Below are positions 32,384 to 56,823 of a stretch of DNA of 64,000 nucleotides, piece after piece. The notes under the pieces were generated by a model. It saw only the letters and a program-made list of their open reading frames with translations. It was not told where the DNA came from and did not search any database. This DNA is from Amoebidium appalachense. Its lineage: Eukaryota > Ichthyosporea. A program made the position numbers and the translations under genes. The stretch lies in the NCBI GenBank assembly GCA_963693365.1, contig CAVNZM010000006.1:5084001-5148000 (forward strand), read 5' to 3'. Every line of letters starts with the position of its first letter. Position 1 is the first letter of the stretch.

Positions 32384-33139
32384 GTGCATGCGTGCGCGTG
32401 TGTTTGTGTGTGTGATTGTGTATCTGTATGTGTGCGCGGACGGGTGTGGATGAGCAGAAGAAAGGCGGCGCGGGGGGGGGGGGGGGGGGGGGGGGGGAAG
32501 GCTTCCGGGAGGGAGAGGATGAGATGGGGAAGCGGGGAGCTGAGATGAGTGACAGATGTTGTAGAGATGGTCTCTGTGAGGCTTGGCACACCACAACCTC
32601 ATACCAAAGGCAATCATTGAATTGCAGTAGTAGGAACAGCAGCGGCAAAAATTCGGTGGTGATTTACTTTTATTTTATTTTTATCTTTTTTTTTTTTGGG
32701 GGGGGGGGGGGGGAGGGGGGAGGAGGGGGGGGAGGGGGGGGAGGGGGGCAGGAAGGCGGCATTGTGAAAGTATAACGATTACTGCATACGTGGCATGTTT
32801 CTTTGTGTGCCTATGTGTTTATGCACGTACACACACGGGTGTGTGTATTTGTGTACATCTGTACTGAAGTGCATGTATGTCTGGTTGCCTTTGTGTGCAC
32901 TGGTGCGTTTGTGGCGAGGAGGTTGAAGTGGTGATGGTGGTCTTTGGGGCACATGCCCAGGCAGGAGGAGGAGGGTTGGGGGGAGGAGGGGAAGGGGAAG
33001 TGCAAGGGAGGTAGGGGGTTTTTACAAATTTTTCGAATCGGACCCACATCAAATCGAAATTTTCTATGAACAGATGATGCCTGGTTCGCTCACCATAATT
33101 CCATCTGTGCACGTTGGCCATTAGTGAAATGGTCTTCAT
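30703..33139 (-). CDS. F-box protein
   Basis: Likely a substrate-recruiting subunit of an SCF-type ubiquitin ligase. The main exon, 31649-30703, contains 313 codons after an internal ATG at 31644. A cysteine/serine/charged low-complexity region is followed by an F-box at residues about 225-262 of this exon: VLPDDLLVAVLDWLRAEDLR then SVRLVCRVWCGVV. This fits the L-P-x-x-x-L-x-x-I/V-...-R-x-V-C-R-x-W pattern. A Ser/Tyr/Asp-rich tail ends at SYDSYI. An upstream exon 33139-33094 (ATG, 15 codons, donor GTGAGC) joins in matching phase to the acceptor at 31650, giving about 330 residues; if it is wrong, translation starts at 31644. No WD40, LRR or Kelch repeats follow. Between the exons lie (GGGA)n, G tracts and (TG)n. 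Confidence 0.72.
31730..32126. repeat. Purine-rich (GGGA)n/(GGGGA)n block ending in a G run
   Basis: About 400 bp of polypurine on the plus strand with regular AGGG periodicity at 31978-32094. It lies in the intron of the F-box gene. Confidence 0.9.
32310..32378. repeat. (TG)n microsatellite
   Basis: About 34 TG units inside the F-box gene intron. Confidence 0.9.
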
Positions 33140-33592
33140 TTTCCGTTAAGAATCTATTTTATCATCCCCCCCCCTCCCCAGTTTCAGGAGAAAAAAACGG
33201 CCCCGAATTTCGGCCTGGGGAGCGGCAGATAGAAATCCGATAGCCTATAACGTGTAGCCCATGGCATGACGTTATTAAAATCGATGTAGTTTTTCCGGCG
33301 CAGTCGTCAGTCGTATGAGATTGTGTGCTATAGGGAAGAACCTGTGGATATGTTTTGATTTTTTATAGAATCTTATAATGGCTCACTTCTAATTGCTGAT
33401 CATTATGTGACGTCAAATTTGGCCTTGCAATACCATATATGATCTAGAACTGCTCAAAAAAGTGCACAGGTGTAGACTAATTTACCGAATAGGTGTATAG
33501 GTGTTAAGAAAAAAACGACCTAAAAACCGTTTTCCGATAGAGTTCAACAAACGGGCACGAACAGCGCCGCTTTCATTCCAGCACCAACTACA

Positions 33593-33623
<31 letters not shown>

Positions 33624-33832
33624 ACCTTTTGTCTTCTTTTCTTTCCCTTCGTTACTATTCCATTCTTTTTGCTTTGGTTTGTGTGGATGCATGCGTTTTG
33701 TGTGTACGGGTGTAAGGATGGAAGGGTGTGGCTGTGGGTGTGCGCGGGCAAATGCCTGTGTGTGCGCATGATTGCTTGTGTGAAGGACGTGTGTGCGCGC
33801 GTGCGTGCGCGTGCATGCGTATGGATGTGAGA

Positions 33833-33906
<74 letters not shown>

Positions 33907-33948
33907 AGAGGGGGAGGGGGGAGGGTTGGGGGGTTGGGGGGTTGAGGG

Positions 33949-46918
<12,970 letters not shown>

Positions 46919-47336
46919 CTTGTTTTGCCTTGACAGCGGAAGAGGGCGGATTCCCTACACGTAACGCACCATCACCCCGCAGGAGACGCTTCTGTGGAGA
47001 AACGACCTGTCACTCTGCCACACCAATGCCTCTGTTTTACCTAGCGCGCTAACCTCACATTATGGTGCTATAGGCATGCCATATTTTTGTAGCACTAAGC
47101 CTGCCGCCTAATTAACCAATTGGCTACATCTATGTGACACCGTGCCAACAACATAAGAGTACACACAGGCCCTTTTTGAAAGCGCGGCGCGCCTGTCAAG
47201 TGTAAACACATGCACCTCATGCACTCATAGTTCGGCAAATAGATCTATATTTATTTGTCCTGTCAACCAATCACAACATCCAAGGAAAAAAGAACCACTC
47301 ATGTGCACTATTATATAGTTTTATCAAGAAGCTTTA

Positions 47337-47473
47337 TGACGTCATAGTGAGCCATGTTCCCGGCATGATGGAAAGGCCTCAAAGCATGGCAGCACTAGTC
47401 TATATGAGCGGACTTTTCGTTGAGCGTCCGCACCAATCATGTCGCTTAATTTCTGGAATGGAATGTGACGTCA
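47337..47473. promoter_or_regulatory. Two CRE palindromes upstream of AP-4 beta
   Basis: TGACGTCA at 47337-47344 and at 47466-47473, about 420 and 550 bp upstream of the AP-4 beta start. CCAAT/ATTGG elements lie nearby (47267, 47433, 47577, 47636). These are consensus bZIP and NF-Y sites; function is inferred. Confidence 0.5.
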
Positions 47474-48306
47474 GACTTTTCGTCGATGCACCGCACCAAC
47501 TGAATTAGACTACTTAAATTTTTACCCAATCTAAGCGCCTCTTTTGAACTAGGGCAAAAGAGCAATGACGTTTGATGATTGGATTAATTCTGAGAGACAG
47601 ATCTGGCTCATCAAAGTGTTAATTCTACATTTGTGATTGGTTGGAATGCTAATGATTGAGCCAATTGTTGCGCTCCAACTAACTGCGATTGCACTCCTCT
47701 GAGCTGAGATCTTGGACTTCGCTAGTACCATAAGGGCCTGTTTGGCAACCCGGGTTTAGGGTCCTAAATCCGAAATTACGGGCGATTTTGGGTTTAGCGC
47801 TAAATCCAAATCTCAAAATCCAGCCGCTGCCAAACAGACGGCCAGATCCGGTCACGTAAATCTGGGTTTCAAACCCCTCGGACATGGCCGTAATCTGGAT
47901 TCCACTAATCCACCTCGGGAGGTGGATTAGCGCGAAATCCTTTCAGGTCCTGAATGTCCGACCCAATGAATGTTCATTTTATGGAACTATATATGGTGTC
48001 CTTTTGCACCAATCGTCGATAGTTTGAAGTGGCCAAAAAAGGATTGTTGAAAGGGCGCCAATTTCTTTCTTTTTTTTGTTGTTATGGTGTGGGCGGGGGG
48101 ATAGTGCAAGAAACATCTTTTACGTGTAGAAGTGAGTATGATGTAGTGATCACCGTTTGAAATCATTGTTTTAGTGTTCGGCCTCGCCGCCTGGTGCAGC
48201 ATTAGTAGGAATACAAAAGTACTCAGAATGACCTTTGCAACATCATGTGCAGAAAGGTGTGTGTGTGTGCAGTTTTTTTCTTTTCTTTTACCTACTATCT
48301 TTCTTT

Positions 48307-48307
<1 letters not shown>

Positions 48308-48376
<69 letters not shown>
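48308..48376. repeat. G homopolymer of about 68 bases inside the Harbinger element
   Basis: The longest uninterrupted G run in the window. It lies within the transposon, 3' of the transposase coding sequence. Confidence 0.95.
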
Positions 48377-48378
<2 letters not shown>

Positions 48379-48428
48379 GGGGACGGGACGGACACATGTC
48401 ACTGCACGATTCAGTGCTCATTTACTAT

Positions 48429-49118
48429 TCACCAGGCACCCTGTGCCCTGCTCGTGTAGTCAACCCACATAGCTGCAGCAATTTGATCTCTTCTGGCATC
48501 TGCCTCTGCCTCGTCTTCTTGTTGGTTTTGGTTGCCCCTGCCTAACACAGAGTTAAAAAACATCAAGGCCTTTACATCAAGCATACAGTCTTATAAATCA
48601 TCCCCCTACCCACCCCCTCCTTTCCCCTGGTTCCCCACACACACCAACAACGCTGCCGCCGCTCAGAGGCACACTCCATCCCAACTCGAGCAATATCAGT
48701 CACACCACAAAAACCACATCAAAAAAACGTGCAGACGCACACTCCAACCCATCTTGACCCGTTGCCCACCACAAAACCAGAGAACAAAATAAAAACAAAA
48801 ATAACTGAAAAACTGGTAGAGGAAGAGAAACAAAACCAAATGCAACCAAAGACTTACCACGTGTAGGCAACAACACCAGACACTTCAACATCAATATGAC
48901 AGTGTGTGTGTGCGCGTGGCTGTTTGTGTGTGTGCATGTTCGTTTAGTGTGTGCACGCGGGCATGACCCGTGCGGGCACACGCGGACGCATGTGTGTGTG
49001 CGTATTTGTACACGTGAGTCTGTGTAGGTGTTTGTGCATGCGCGCACGACCTTCAGGTTGGATGTGTAAACTATCTATCTCTCTTTTTCTCTCCCTATCC
49101 ACTCTCTCTGTGCATGTG

Positions 49119-49201
<83 letters not shown>

Positions 49202-49296
49202 AACAAAAGGAAACAGGAAAAGCACACTTTTTTACAGATGTAGGGAGGGAGTGATGGGTCGAGGGGCCTTCTTTTTTTGGGGGGAGGGGGGAGGGG

Positions 49297-49327
<31 letters not shown>

Positions 49328-50355
49328 CTAAATACGCCATTGCTCCCGTCCCGTACTCCTTCAGATGATAGCGGACTCCTCTGTAGGGTGCCAAAATTTC
49401 GTTTGTGTTCGGGTAGCCCTGGTCACCCAGGTAAACTTTCCCCGTCGGCACACGTAAATTTTGTGGAGGGGGCTGCTCGAGGGCACAGTTCAACACTGTG
49501 CTGTCTGCACCACATCCCTCCCCACCGGGCAAACAATATGTGGAATATGCTTCCCAGTCGCATGCACCCAATACATTTTGTGCTGTGAAACCTTTCCTGC
49601 ACCGATACCGATCAGCAGCCTCCGGTTTGACCTTGCACGGAACAAGAGTGCCATCAACTGCCCCGAGAACAATACGGAAGTAAGGCCAAAACTCAGGGTT
49701 TTCACGCACCCAACTAGGCACCATATATGACTCATCGGGTTGAATCATGTATTCTTCCCCGAGAGCAGCAAGCGTGGCATCGATGCCTTCTCGAAAACGC
49801 CTGCAGCACACAATGATGTCTGATTATTTTCCACATTCCTACATATAAGCTTCATTGAAAATAACAGCAAAACCTTGAGACAGTGCACGCGCACGTGCAC
49901 CCTGGACAGTGGAACACAACCCATTCGGAGCATTGTTGTTTAACAAGCACAGACAAATGCTGCAAACACACAGCCAATAACATAATTCAACAGGGCAGGA
50001 GTCATAGCACTACATACCGGCTCACGGTCTCGGTGCTGTGTTGGAAACGTTCGGCAACGTTCCTGACTGCAACACCCTGCCCAAGGGTATAATACAGCAT
50101 CATGCAGGTAACTTCCTGAGCGTCCATGTTATCACTCTCTTCAATGAATGGAGCCAACTTCTCAATTAACTCCCTTGCAACATATGGACTCACGCGTAGG
50201 ACATCGTTCACCCTTGTCTCGTGAGCTGTGCCAAGCAGTTCTTGCACATACTCTCTACCACTGAGCGGGGAAGTACGACAGGGCTCTTTGAGCTCTGGGC
50301 TATAGGTCAAGGCTGCAATCGCAGCCAAAACGGCTATGTTCCGGGCTGCATACAT
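48429..50355 (-). CDS. Harbinger transposase (DDE superfamily), spliced, middle part unresolved
   Basis: Endonuclease that moves the surrounding element. Exon 1 is 50355-50018 and exon 2 is 49800-49336, joined in phase (GT donor at 50017, AG acceptor at 49801). The C-terminal exon is 48541-48429, ending ARRDQIAAAMWVDY and 8 more residues. Exon 1 carries a helix-turn-helix-like region ending RNVAERFQHSTETVSR, the usual Harbinger N-domain signature. Exon 2 carries VLGAVDGTLVPC (first Asp), CRKGFTAQNVLGACDW, GADSTVLNCAL (second Asp) and VYLGDQGYPNTNEILAPY. The final catalytic Glu region should lie between 49336 and 48541. That interval holds a C/G tract, (CA)n and only doubtful exon fragments, so the copy may be inactive. 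An ATG at 50385 would add ten residues. Confidence 0.85.
49116..49198. repeat. (TG)n microsatellite inside the Harbinger element
   Basis: About 40 TG units between transposase exons. Confidence 0.95.
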
Positions 50356-50925
50356 GGTGAGTGTCTCAAATAAAACCGTATACAACTCAGCACTTTCGTG
50401 GTTTATTACTGCTTATCACTATGGTGTATATGTGTAGCGGGTCTGCAATTGCAAGTCACCGACCGGTGATGAACAGCGTGACAGCTGCAGAGCAAATCTA
50501 ACCCGAAATCGTACGTGGGCTGTTTGGCATCCATGGGTTATCTACCCGGCTTAACCCAGGTTTCGGCTGAGATCCGGATTCTGCAGCATAATCTGGATCT
50601 CGATTTTGATATCCAGATATCCCCCGAAATCCAGATTACACTAACCCGCGTTGCCAAACAGGCCCTAACACTTTGGGATGGTTGGAGGCCTTGTTTGCAT
50701 GATGGTCACCCGGCCCGGCCCGGGCATGGCAAGAACAATGCACCCCTATCCGTGCAGGTCTATCTGTTCTCCTGCAGCCAATCAGAATGCAGGGTTAGAC
50801 AATACCCCAAAAATACCCTAAAAAATACCCCACTGCCAGAAAAAAATACCCCGCCTGGAAGAGGCTGGGGTACACTACCCTTCCTGCGTAGGGTACGTGG
50901 CCGGATAGTGGAGTGTACATATAGC

Positions 50926-50932
<7 letters not shown>

Positions 50933-50987
<55 letters not shown>
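50933..50987. repeat. C run joined directly to a T run
   Basis: About 30 C then about 29 T, just outside the right end of the Harbinger element. Confidence 0.9.
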
Positions 50988-51219
50988 CCCTTCTTTTCTT
51001 TTGACTCGGGTTTATTGATCCCCCCGAAGCGCCAGCTGGGGTGGGAATTCGGTGATAGGCTATTATTTTCATGCATGGGATAGTTCGCTCGGTTATCCCG
51101 CACTCAGCAGTCAAGTAAAATGAATTTTGGCCACCGTAATGGTAAAATTGGGGAACCTTTTGACATAATCTTAAGGTTTTGGGGGCTTTTTGTTGACATT
51201 AAGTTACAAATGTCATGGC

Positions 51220-51254
51220 CCACGGCCATCTAGAGAGTCTCTAGATGGCCGTGG
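51220..51254. repeat. Perfect 35-bp palindrome
   Basis: 17-bp arms CCACGGCCATCTAGAGA around a single G. It lies 195 bp upstream of the small ORF at 51448. Confidence 0.9.
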
Positions 51255-51447
51255 TCATGGCCTTACACCAGTCTGATGGTTATTTTCGTTTTTTTTTTTT
51301 TTTTGGCGCGAAACTCCCTCCTTCAGTCAAAACACAGCCTTCAAGTCAGTTGTCAGGTGACTCAGAGCCGGTTTTTTTTTAAGTTCTCACGTGTCACGCT
51401 TTCACCCGTGTTGTTTTTGGGCCCTTTCGCTGTAGGTCACTCTCTCC

Positions 51448-51723
51448 ATGGGCAAACACGCGCTTCCTAGGGTAGCCCCTGTGGCTGCCAGCACTCGGCA
51501 GCCTGACCATCGCTTTTCAGATGGGAAGGAGCAGTCGAAGCCCGACCCTAAAACACTCAAGTTGGGCGATTTTCTTAAACACGCTGCGGTGGTCAAGGCA
51601 AAGAAGGCCAAGCAGTCTGGTACGGTCGCCACTGAAAAGTCTGTGGGCCAGGAATCGGGTGTTAATATTTCGGTTGCCAAGGAGGTGGCGGAGATGGTGG
51701 AGGAAAAATGCAGCCGTTTCTAA
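51448..51723 (+). CDS. Small Lys-rich hypothetical protein (91 residues)
   Basis: The start lies in CCATGG, a good initiation context, preceded by a TGTAG acceptor-like site. The product begins MGKHALPRVAPVAASTRQPD and includes LKLGDFLKHAAVVKAKKAKQ. It is not simple repeat and has mixed codon composition, but no domain is recognised. It ends just before a G tract. It could be a real small gene, one exon of a larger gene, or chance. Confidence 0.35.
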   Translation: MGKHALPRVAPVAASTRQPDHRFSDGKEQSKPDPKTLKLGDFLKHAAVVKAKKAKQSGTVATEKSVGQESGVNISVAKEVAEMVEEKCSRF

Positions 51724-52006
51724 CCCCCCGGCCCGGGGGAAGGGGGGGGGGGGGGGGGGGAGGGAGGGGGGGGGACAACGAGAGGGATATTACGTTGGAA
51801 CTGGAAAGAAAGCCCAGTTGCCTGTAGGCGGAGTAACCAGGCAGAGAGAGAGCTGGGAGGGTAGTGAGGGAGGGGGTGGGGGTGGGGGGGAGAGGGGCAG
51901 GCTTCGGAGAGAAAGAGAGACCGGGAGTCTCAGAGCACCGTTAGAGAGGGGGAGAGAGAGAGACAAAGAGACTCTCGGGGAGAGAGGGAGAGAGAGAAAG
52001 TAGAGA

Positions 52007-52051
<45 letters not shown>

Positions 52052-52252
52052 AGAGCGAGGGATTGAAAACTGCCTGAGAGAGAGACTCGGGCGGGGGGGG
52101 GGGGGGGGGAAGGGGGGGGGAGACGGTGAGAGAGAGAAACCGACAGACGGAGAGAGGGAGAGGAGGAAGAACGTGAAGAGAGAGAGACTGTCCGGAAAGC
52201 CTGGGGGAAGAGGGGGCGAGAGAGAGAGAGAGATAAAGAGTGAGAGAGAGAA

Positions 52253-52286
<34 letters not shown>

Positions 52287-52418
52287 CGAGCGAAAGAAAG
52301 AGAGAGACTGGGGGGGGGGGGGGGGAGAGAGAGATAGAGAGATAGAGAGAGAGACCGAAAGAAAGAGAGAGCCTGGGGGGGAGGGGAAGAGAGAGAGAGG
52401 GAGAGAGGGAGGGAGGGG

Positions 52419-52494
<76 letters not shown>

Positions 52495-52585
52495 GAGACG
52501 GAGAGAGAGAGAGAAGAGAGAGAGACTTCAGATCTCTAGAAGGGGGTGCGCGGGCGCCCCAAGAGAGGAAGTGACCGTAAGAGAG

Positions 52586-52612
52586 AAGTCTTTCTCCTCA
52601 GGAGAAAGACTT
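52586..52612. repeat. Perfect 27-bp palindrome
   Basis: Arms AAGTCTTTCTCCT around a single C, at the right edge of a (GA)-rich block. Confidence 0.9.
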
Positions 52613-53248
52613 ATCTAAGAAACGACCACCGTTGAAGCTAGAGACACGGAGAGAACTTAGCACACAGAAATAGGTGCGAATGTGGTGACACTAAGCCAAG
52701 CTTTTCAGCGGGCGGCGCGCTGCGCGCGCCTCAGGCTATTCATTAAAGTTAGTCAGCAACACAATGTCTCTATCCTGAGATGAACAGGCGATTATAACAC
52801 CTAAACGAAAGTTAGACTGGCTGTCTCAGGTTATAATGGTGCGGGTAGGCGAGTGTGACATGCGTGCTCAGTGAAAACAAAATCCCTGAGTTTCAAAAGC
52901 ACCTGTATCAGGTGTGTTTTGGGGCTGCCCGCCAGAGGATATATTTACATATTAGCGGATAGTATACAAAGGTTTATCTGATTTATCCAAAGTACGTATA
53001 TCCTGGAAATACCCCACCTTTCGCGAGGCCAAAATGGATGACGTCACAAAACTTCGGAAAATACCCGACTTGAAACCCAAATGTCGAACCCTGTCAGAAT
53101 GCCGTACTAAGAAACCCAATACTTCAACCTGATAGGGTACAGGAGAGGACAGCAAACCAACCGGTACCAACGGCATTAGCACTTACCTGCATATCCCATT
53201 TCCATTGGCTGCCCGAAAGCCTTAGCACACCTTGCTACGGCCGCAAAG

Positions 53249-53422
53249 ATGCTGAGGACTGAGACTGACACACGGTGCCCATCTCCCGGTAGGGTCCAAG
53301 TCATGCGAGAGCTTGATTGTGGGACGGCAAGGACCAGAAATAAGTTTTTTGATTGGCTGAGGTTTTGGCGCCCCGCTTACTTAAAGAATATGAAGAGCTT
53401 TGTCGGGTGGGCGTTTGCTGAG
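53249..53422 (+). other. Possible coding exon (58 codons)
   Basis: ATG followed by MLRTETDTRCPSPGRVQV and ending SFVGWAFAE at a GTACGT donor. An ATTGG/CCAAT element lies about 50 bp upstream of the ATG. No following exon or family was recognised. Confidence 0.3.
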
Positions 53423-53581
53423 GTACGTTTGTTTTTGCCAAGAAACAGCAGCAGTAGACATAAATCTCGTTTCTTGTTACTTCAGCTTGGTAGGTTTGCG
53501 CGTACCAGCATGTCACGTGCTGTGTGCAGGTGCTTTTTGCTTCTTGGGTTGATTTTGCCAGCGCCCCAACGCCCCAACGCG

Positions 53582-53620
<39 letters not shown>

Positions 53621-53779
53621 ACCCCTCTTCCTCTCCTCTTTCTCTTCCCCCCATTCCCCATCTGTCCCTTCTTCGCCCAGAACCTAGACTTACCCTCACG
53701 TCCTTGCATGGACCCCTTCTTTTTAACCTTGCTCCTTATTTTTCTCATGGTCTTGGCGGTTCTCCTTTGCAGTGGTTAC

Positions 53780-53823
<44 letters not shown>

Positions 53824-54188
53824 CCACCCTCCCTCCCCCGTTCTTTCATACCCATACCCATTGTTTCATGTCCATGGTTAGCTCTGCCTCTCGGGTTGGT
53901 CGTTTAGTTTCCACCACTCCCTTTCTTCTTCTGCTTACAACAACCTTCTTACGCTTCCCTATCTAAGCACAAGTGCACCTTCTCTCTCCCACGTCCACGT
54001 CCCCCCTCCGTGTCTTTCTATCCACATCTCTCGCTTCTCTCTACCCTCCCCCACCCCTCTCTCTCCGTCCCACACACACACCCACACACAATCTCTCCCT
54101 CTCTCTCTCTTTCTCCCCCCCTCTCTTTCTGTTCGTATCTCTCTCAGTCTCTCTTCCCCCTCCTCTCCTGTCATGATGGCACCCCACC

Positions 54189-54506
54189 CAGGGGTGTGGC
54201 AGAACCTCATTGACTTGACTTGACTTATCTTTATAATTGTTTGCTGGGTTTGATGACTTGACTTGACTTTAAAGTCGCGACTTGGAGGAGTACTATTTTT
54301 AGTAACTCCTCCGGCCAGCCATGGCCATGGGCGCGCATTGCGCCCCCCCATTCAACCAACTCTCATATGCTTCCCCGCCCCAAGCCCCCCTCCCCCCTCA
54401 AGTCACTATTATGCCTGGCCTCATGCCAAGGCTTGACTTGACTTAATGGAAGTCAGGTGCTTGGTGACTGCAAGTCGCGACTTGAAGTCAAGTCGCCACA
54501 CCCCTG
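54189..54506. mobile_element. Miniature hAT-like element
   Basis: 318 bp with 12-bp terminal inverted repeats CAGGGGTGTGGC. The 8-bp flanks are ACCCCACC and CCCCCACC (7 of 8 identical). Several ACTTGACTTGACTT subterminal repeats are present in both orientations. The CAGGGGTG terminus and 8-bp duplication fit hAT. The C-rich target weakens the duplication evidence. Confidence 0.65.
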
Positions 54507-54843
54507 CCCCCACCCCCGCTGGGCCCTCGGCCTCCACCCCCCCCCCCCCCCCCCCCCCCCCCCCTTCCCCCCCCCCTCCTTTCCCTCTCCCCCCTCCCCC
54601 CCTTCCCACCCATCCACCCACCACAACCAACACCACCCCCACATACCCATCCACACACGCAAACCACTACTCAAAGCACATGTACAGATCTATATAGACC
54701 GAAAACCATGCAGGAGCACATACTTGAACAAACATACATAAAGACGACTTATAGACGAGTTGCAAGTCAGGCACGCAGATGCACACAAAAACACACACAC
54801 AAACACAAACACAAACGCACACACACCACACACGCACATACAC

Positions 54844-54894
<51 letters not shown>

Positions 54895-55267
54895 CACACA
54901 CACACACACACATGTACTCACGAACATACATACGCACCACACACAGACTCAACTTTTCAGACTCAGAAATACATAAATGCACACACACCATCGCGCGCAC
55001 GCAAAACATGGTTGCCGGTGTTTTTCTAGAATGATTCGGTTGCACAAGTTGCATGGAGCAACAAAAACGGAGTCGACGATGTGTGGGTGTACTAGGAGGA
55101 GAGGAGTTCAAGACAACAGTTAACGAGAAGTGGGGAGTTGGCATACCAAAATTGCGTGCATAAAATAGAGGCACGCACATGGTGCACGTAGCGCAGATCT
55201 GCCAGGGGGGAGGAGGGGGTGTGTTGGGGGGAGGGAGAGAGAGGGGGGGGAGGGAAGAGAGAGAGAG

Positions 55268-55483
<216 letters not shown>

Positions 55484-55582
55484 CTCTCCCCGGGTGCTTT
55501 TGTCAAGCGTGAAGTGGGTGGATGATGTTTTTACTTACTATTTACACTCAAGCAGTCTCCCCCGCCCCCCCCACCTTTCCCA

Positions 55583-55707
<125 letters not shown>

Positions 55708-56823
55708 CGCGCGTACAGACAAACCGTGCACGCAAGCACGCACGCATGCGCACGCACGCACGCACACACACGCACGTGCACAAACGCGCACACACAAACA
55801 CACACATGCACGCACACACACGCGCGCGCGCGCATACACGCGTGCGCGTACCGTAACACACACACACACACACGTCATGATAACACACACACAACAGTTT
55901 GGTCCATTGCCATGCATATACATCACTCGACTTCTCACGCGACTCACTGGTGAGTTTTACTTGCCAAATTTGGCTACCATAAAAACGACGCAGATCTCCG
56001 ACTCCGAGTCCGAGCCTCCGCAGCCGGGTTCAAGTGGCTCGACCCGCCAGGTGGCGAATTTAAAAGCGCAAGTGAGCCGGACATGTATTATCGACTTTTT
56101 TTCTTAGAGGCAGCCATTATATAGTAGAAATACGTGCACACAGGAAATCTTTTGCATTAATATACGCGAATTTTATTGGGCCTAAAGCCTGTCACAGGAT
56201 TGTAAGTACATGCAACTGGCGAGATTCGGGCCTTTACCGGTTCGAGCCGAGATTTTATCGTGAGCCGATGGTTGCTATCGCTCAGGAATGCGAAATGAAA
56301 TACCTCAGATGTGATGAAACAACGAACACGCAACACGCGTAGAGATCTTGACACGCGCACACACACACACAGACACTGAGGCACATACACACACGTAAAC
56401 CCGGCCTAAACCAGATGTAGAGGTGAAGCACACATTTGATCTGGCACTGAACGAAAGGGAACTAGTACAGTGTTCGAAAGCCTACACCATAGTTGCTTAT
56501 TTGTCTTCCCGTGTTCGGGCATGTAACGCACATAATTTTGAGCTCTGAAAACAACAACCAGTGGTGATGTGCCCAGGAGAGGGCTGTAGAACCCACCACT
56601 TTTTCGTTTTGTACCTGACTTGGTTATGTCCTTCACGTCTTTCGCTTTAGTACAATTTGAAACGCATGCCACTCTTTTAACACGTTATTTCTACGTGAGA
56701 ATATCCTCGTTCCTCGGATACCAATCATTTACTTTTTTGGAGCCTTTACTTGGGAGATTCTACTGTCAAACGAACAACCAAGATCACTAGTTTAACCGTG
56801 CGCGTGGCACGCAAACATTCAAC

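Larger units (their letters stand above)
47734..50665 (-). mobile_element. PIF/Harbinger DNA transposon with intact ends
   Basis: 2932 bp bounded by TAA at 47731-47733 and 50666-50668. The terminal inverted repeats begin GGGCCTGTTTGGCAAC on both ends and continue with one mismatch through CGGGTT. The three-base TAA duplication and the GGGCCTGTTTGG terminus are classic for PIF/Harbinger/Tourist. It carries a spliced transposase on the minus strand and a G68 homopolymer at 48308-48376. No second Myb/SANT-type gene was recognised. Confidence 0.92.

Noticed and set aside
33482-33596. Frame VCSWCWNESGAVRARLLNSI as a possible AP-4 beta C-terminal exon
   Set aside because: The preceding sequence is G-rich in transcript sense, with no pyrimidine tract, and the residues show no similarity to an appendage domain.
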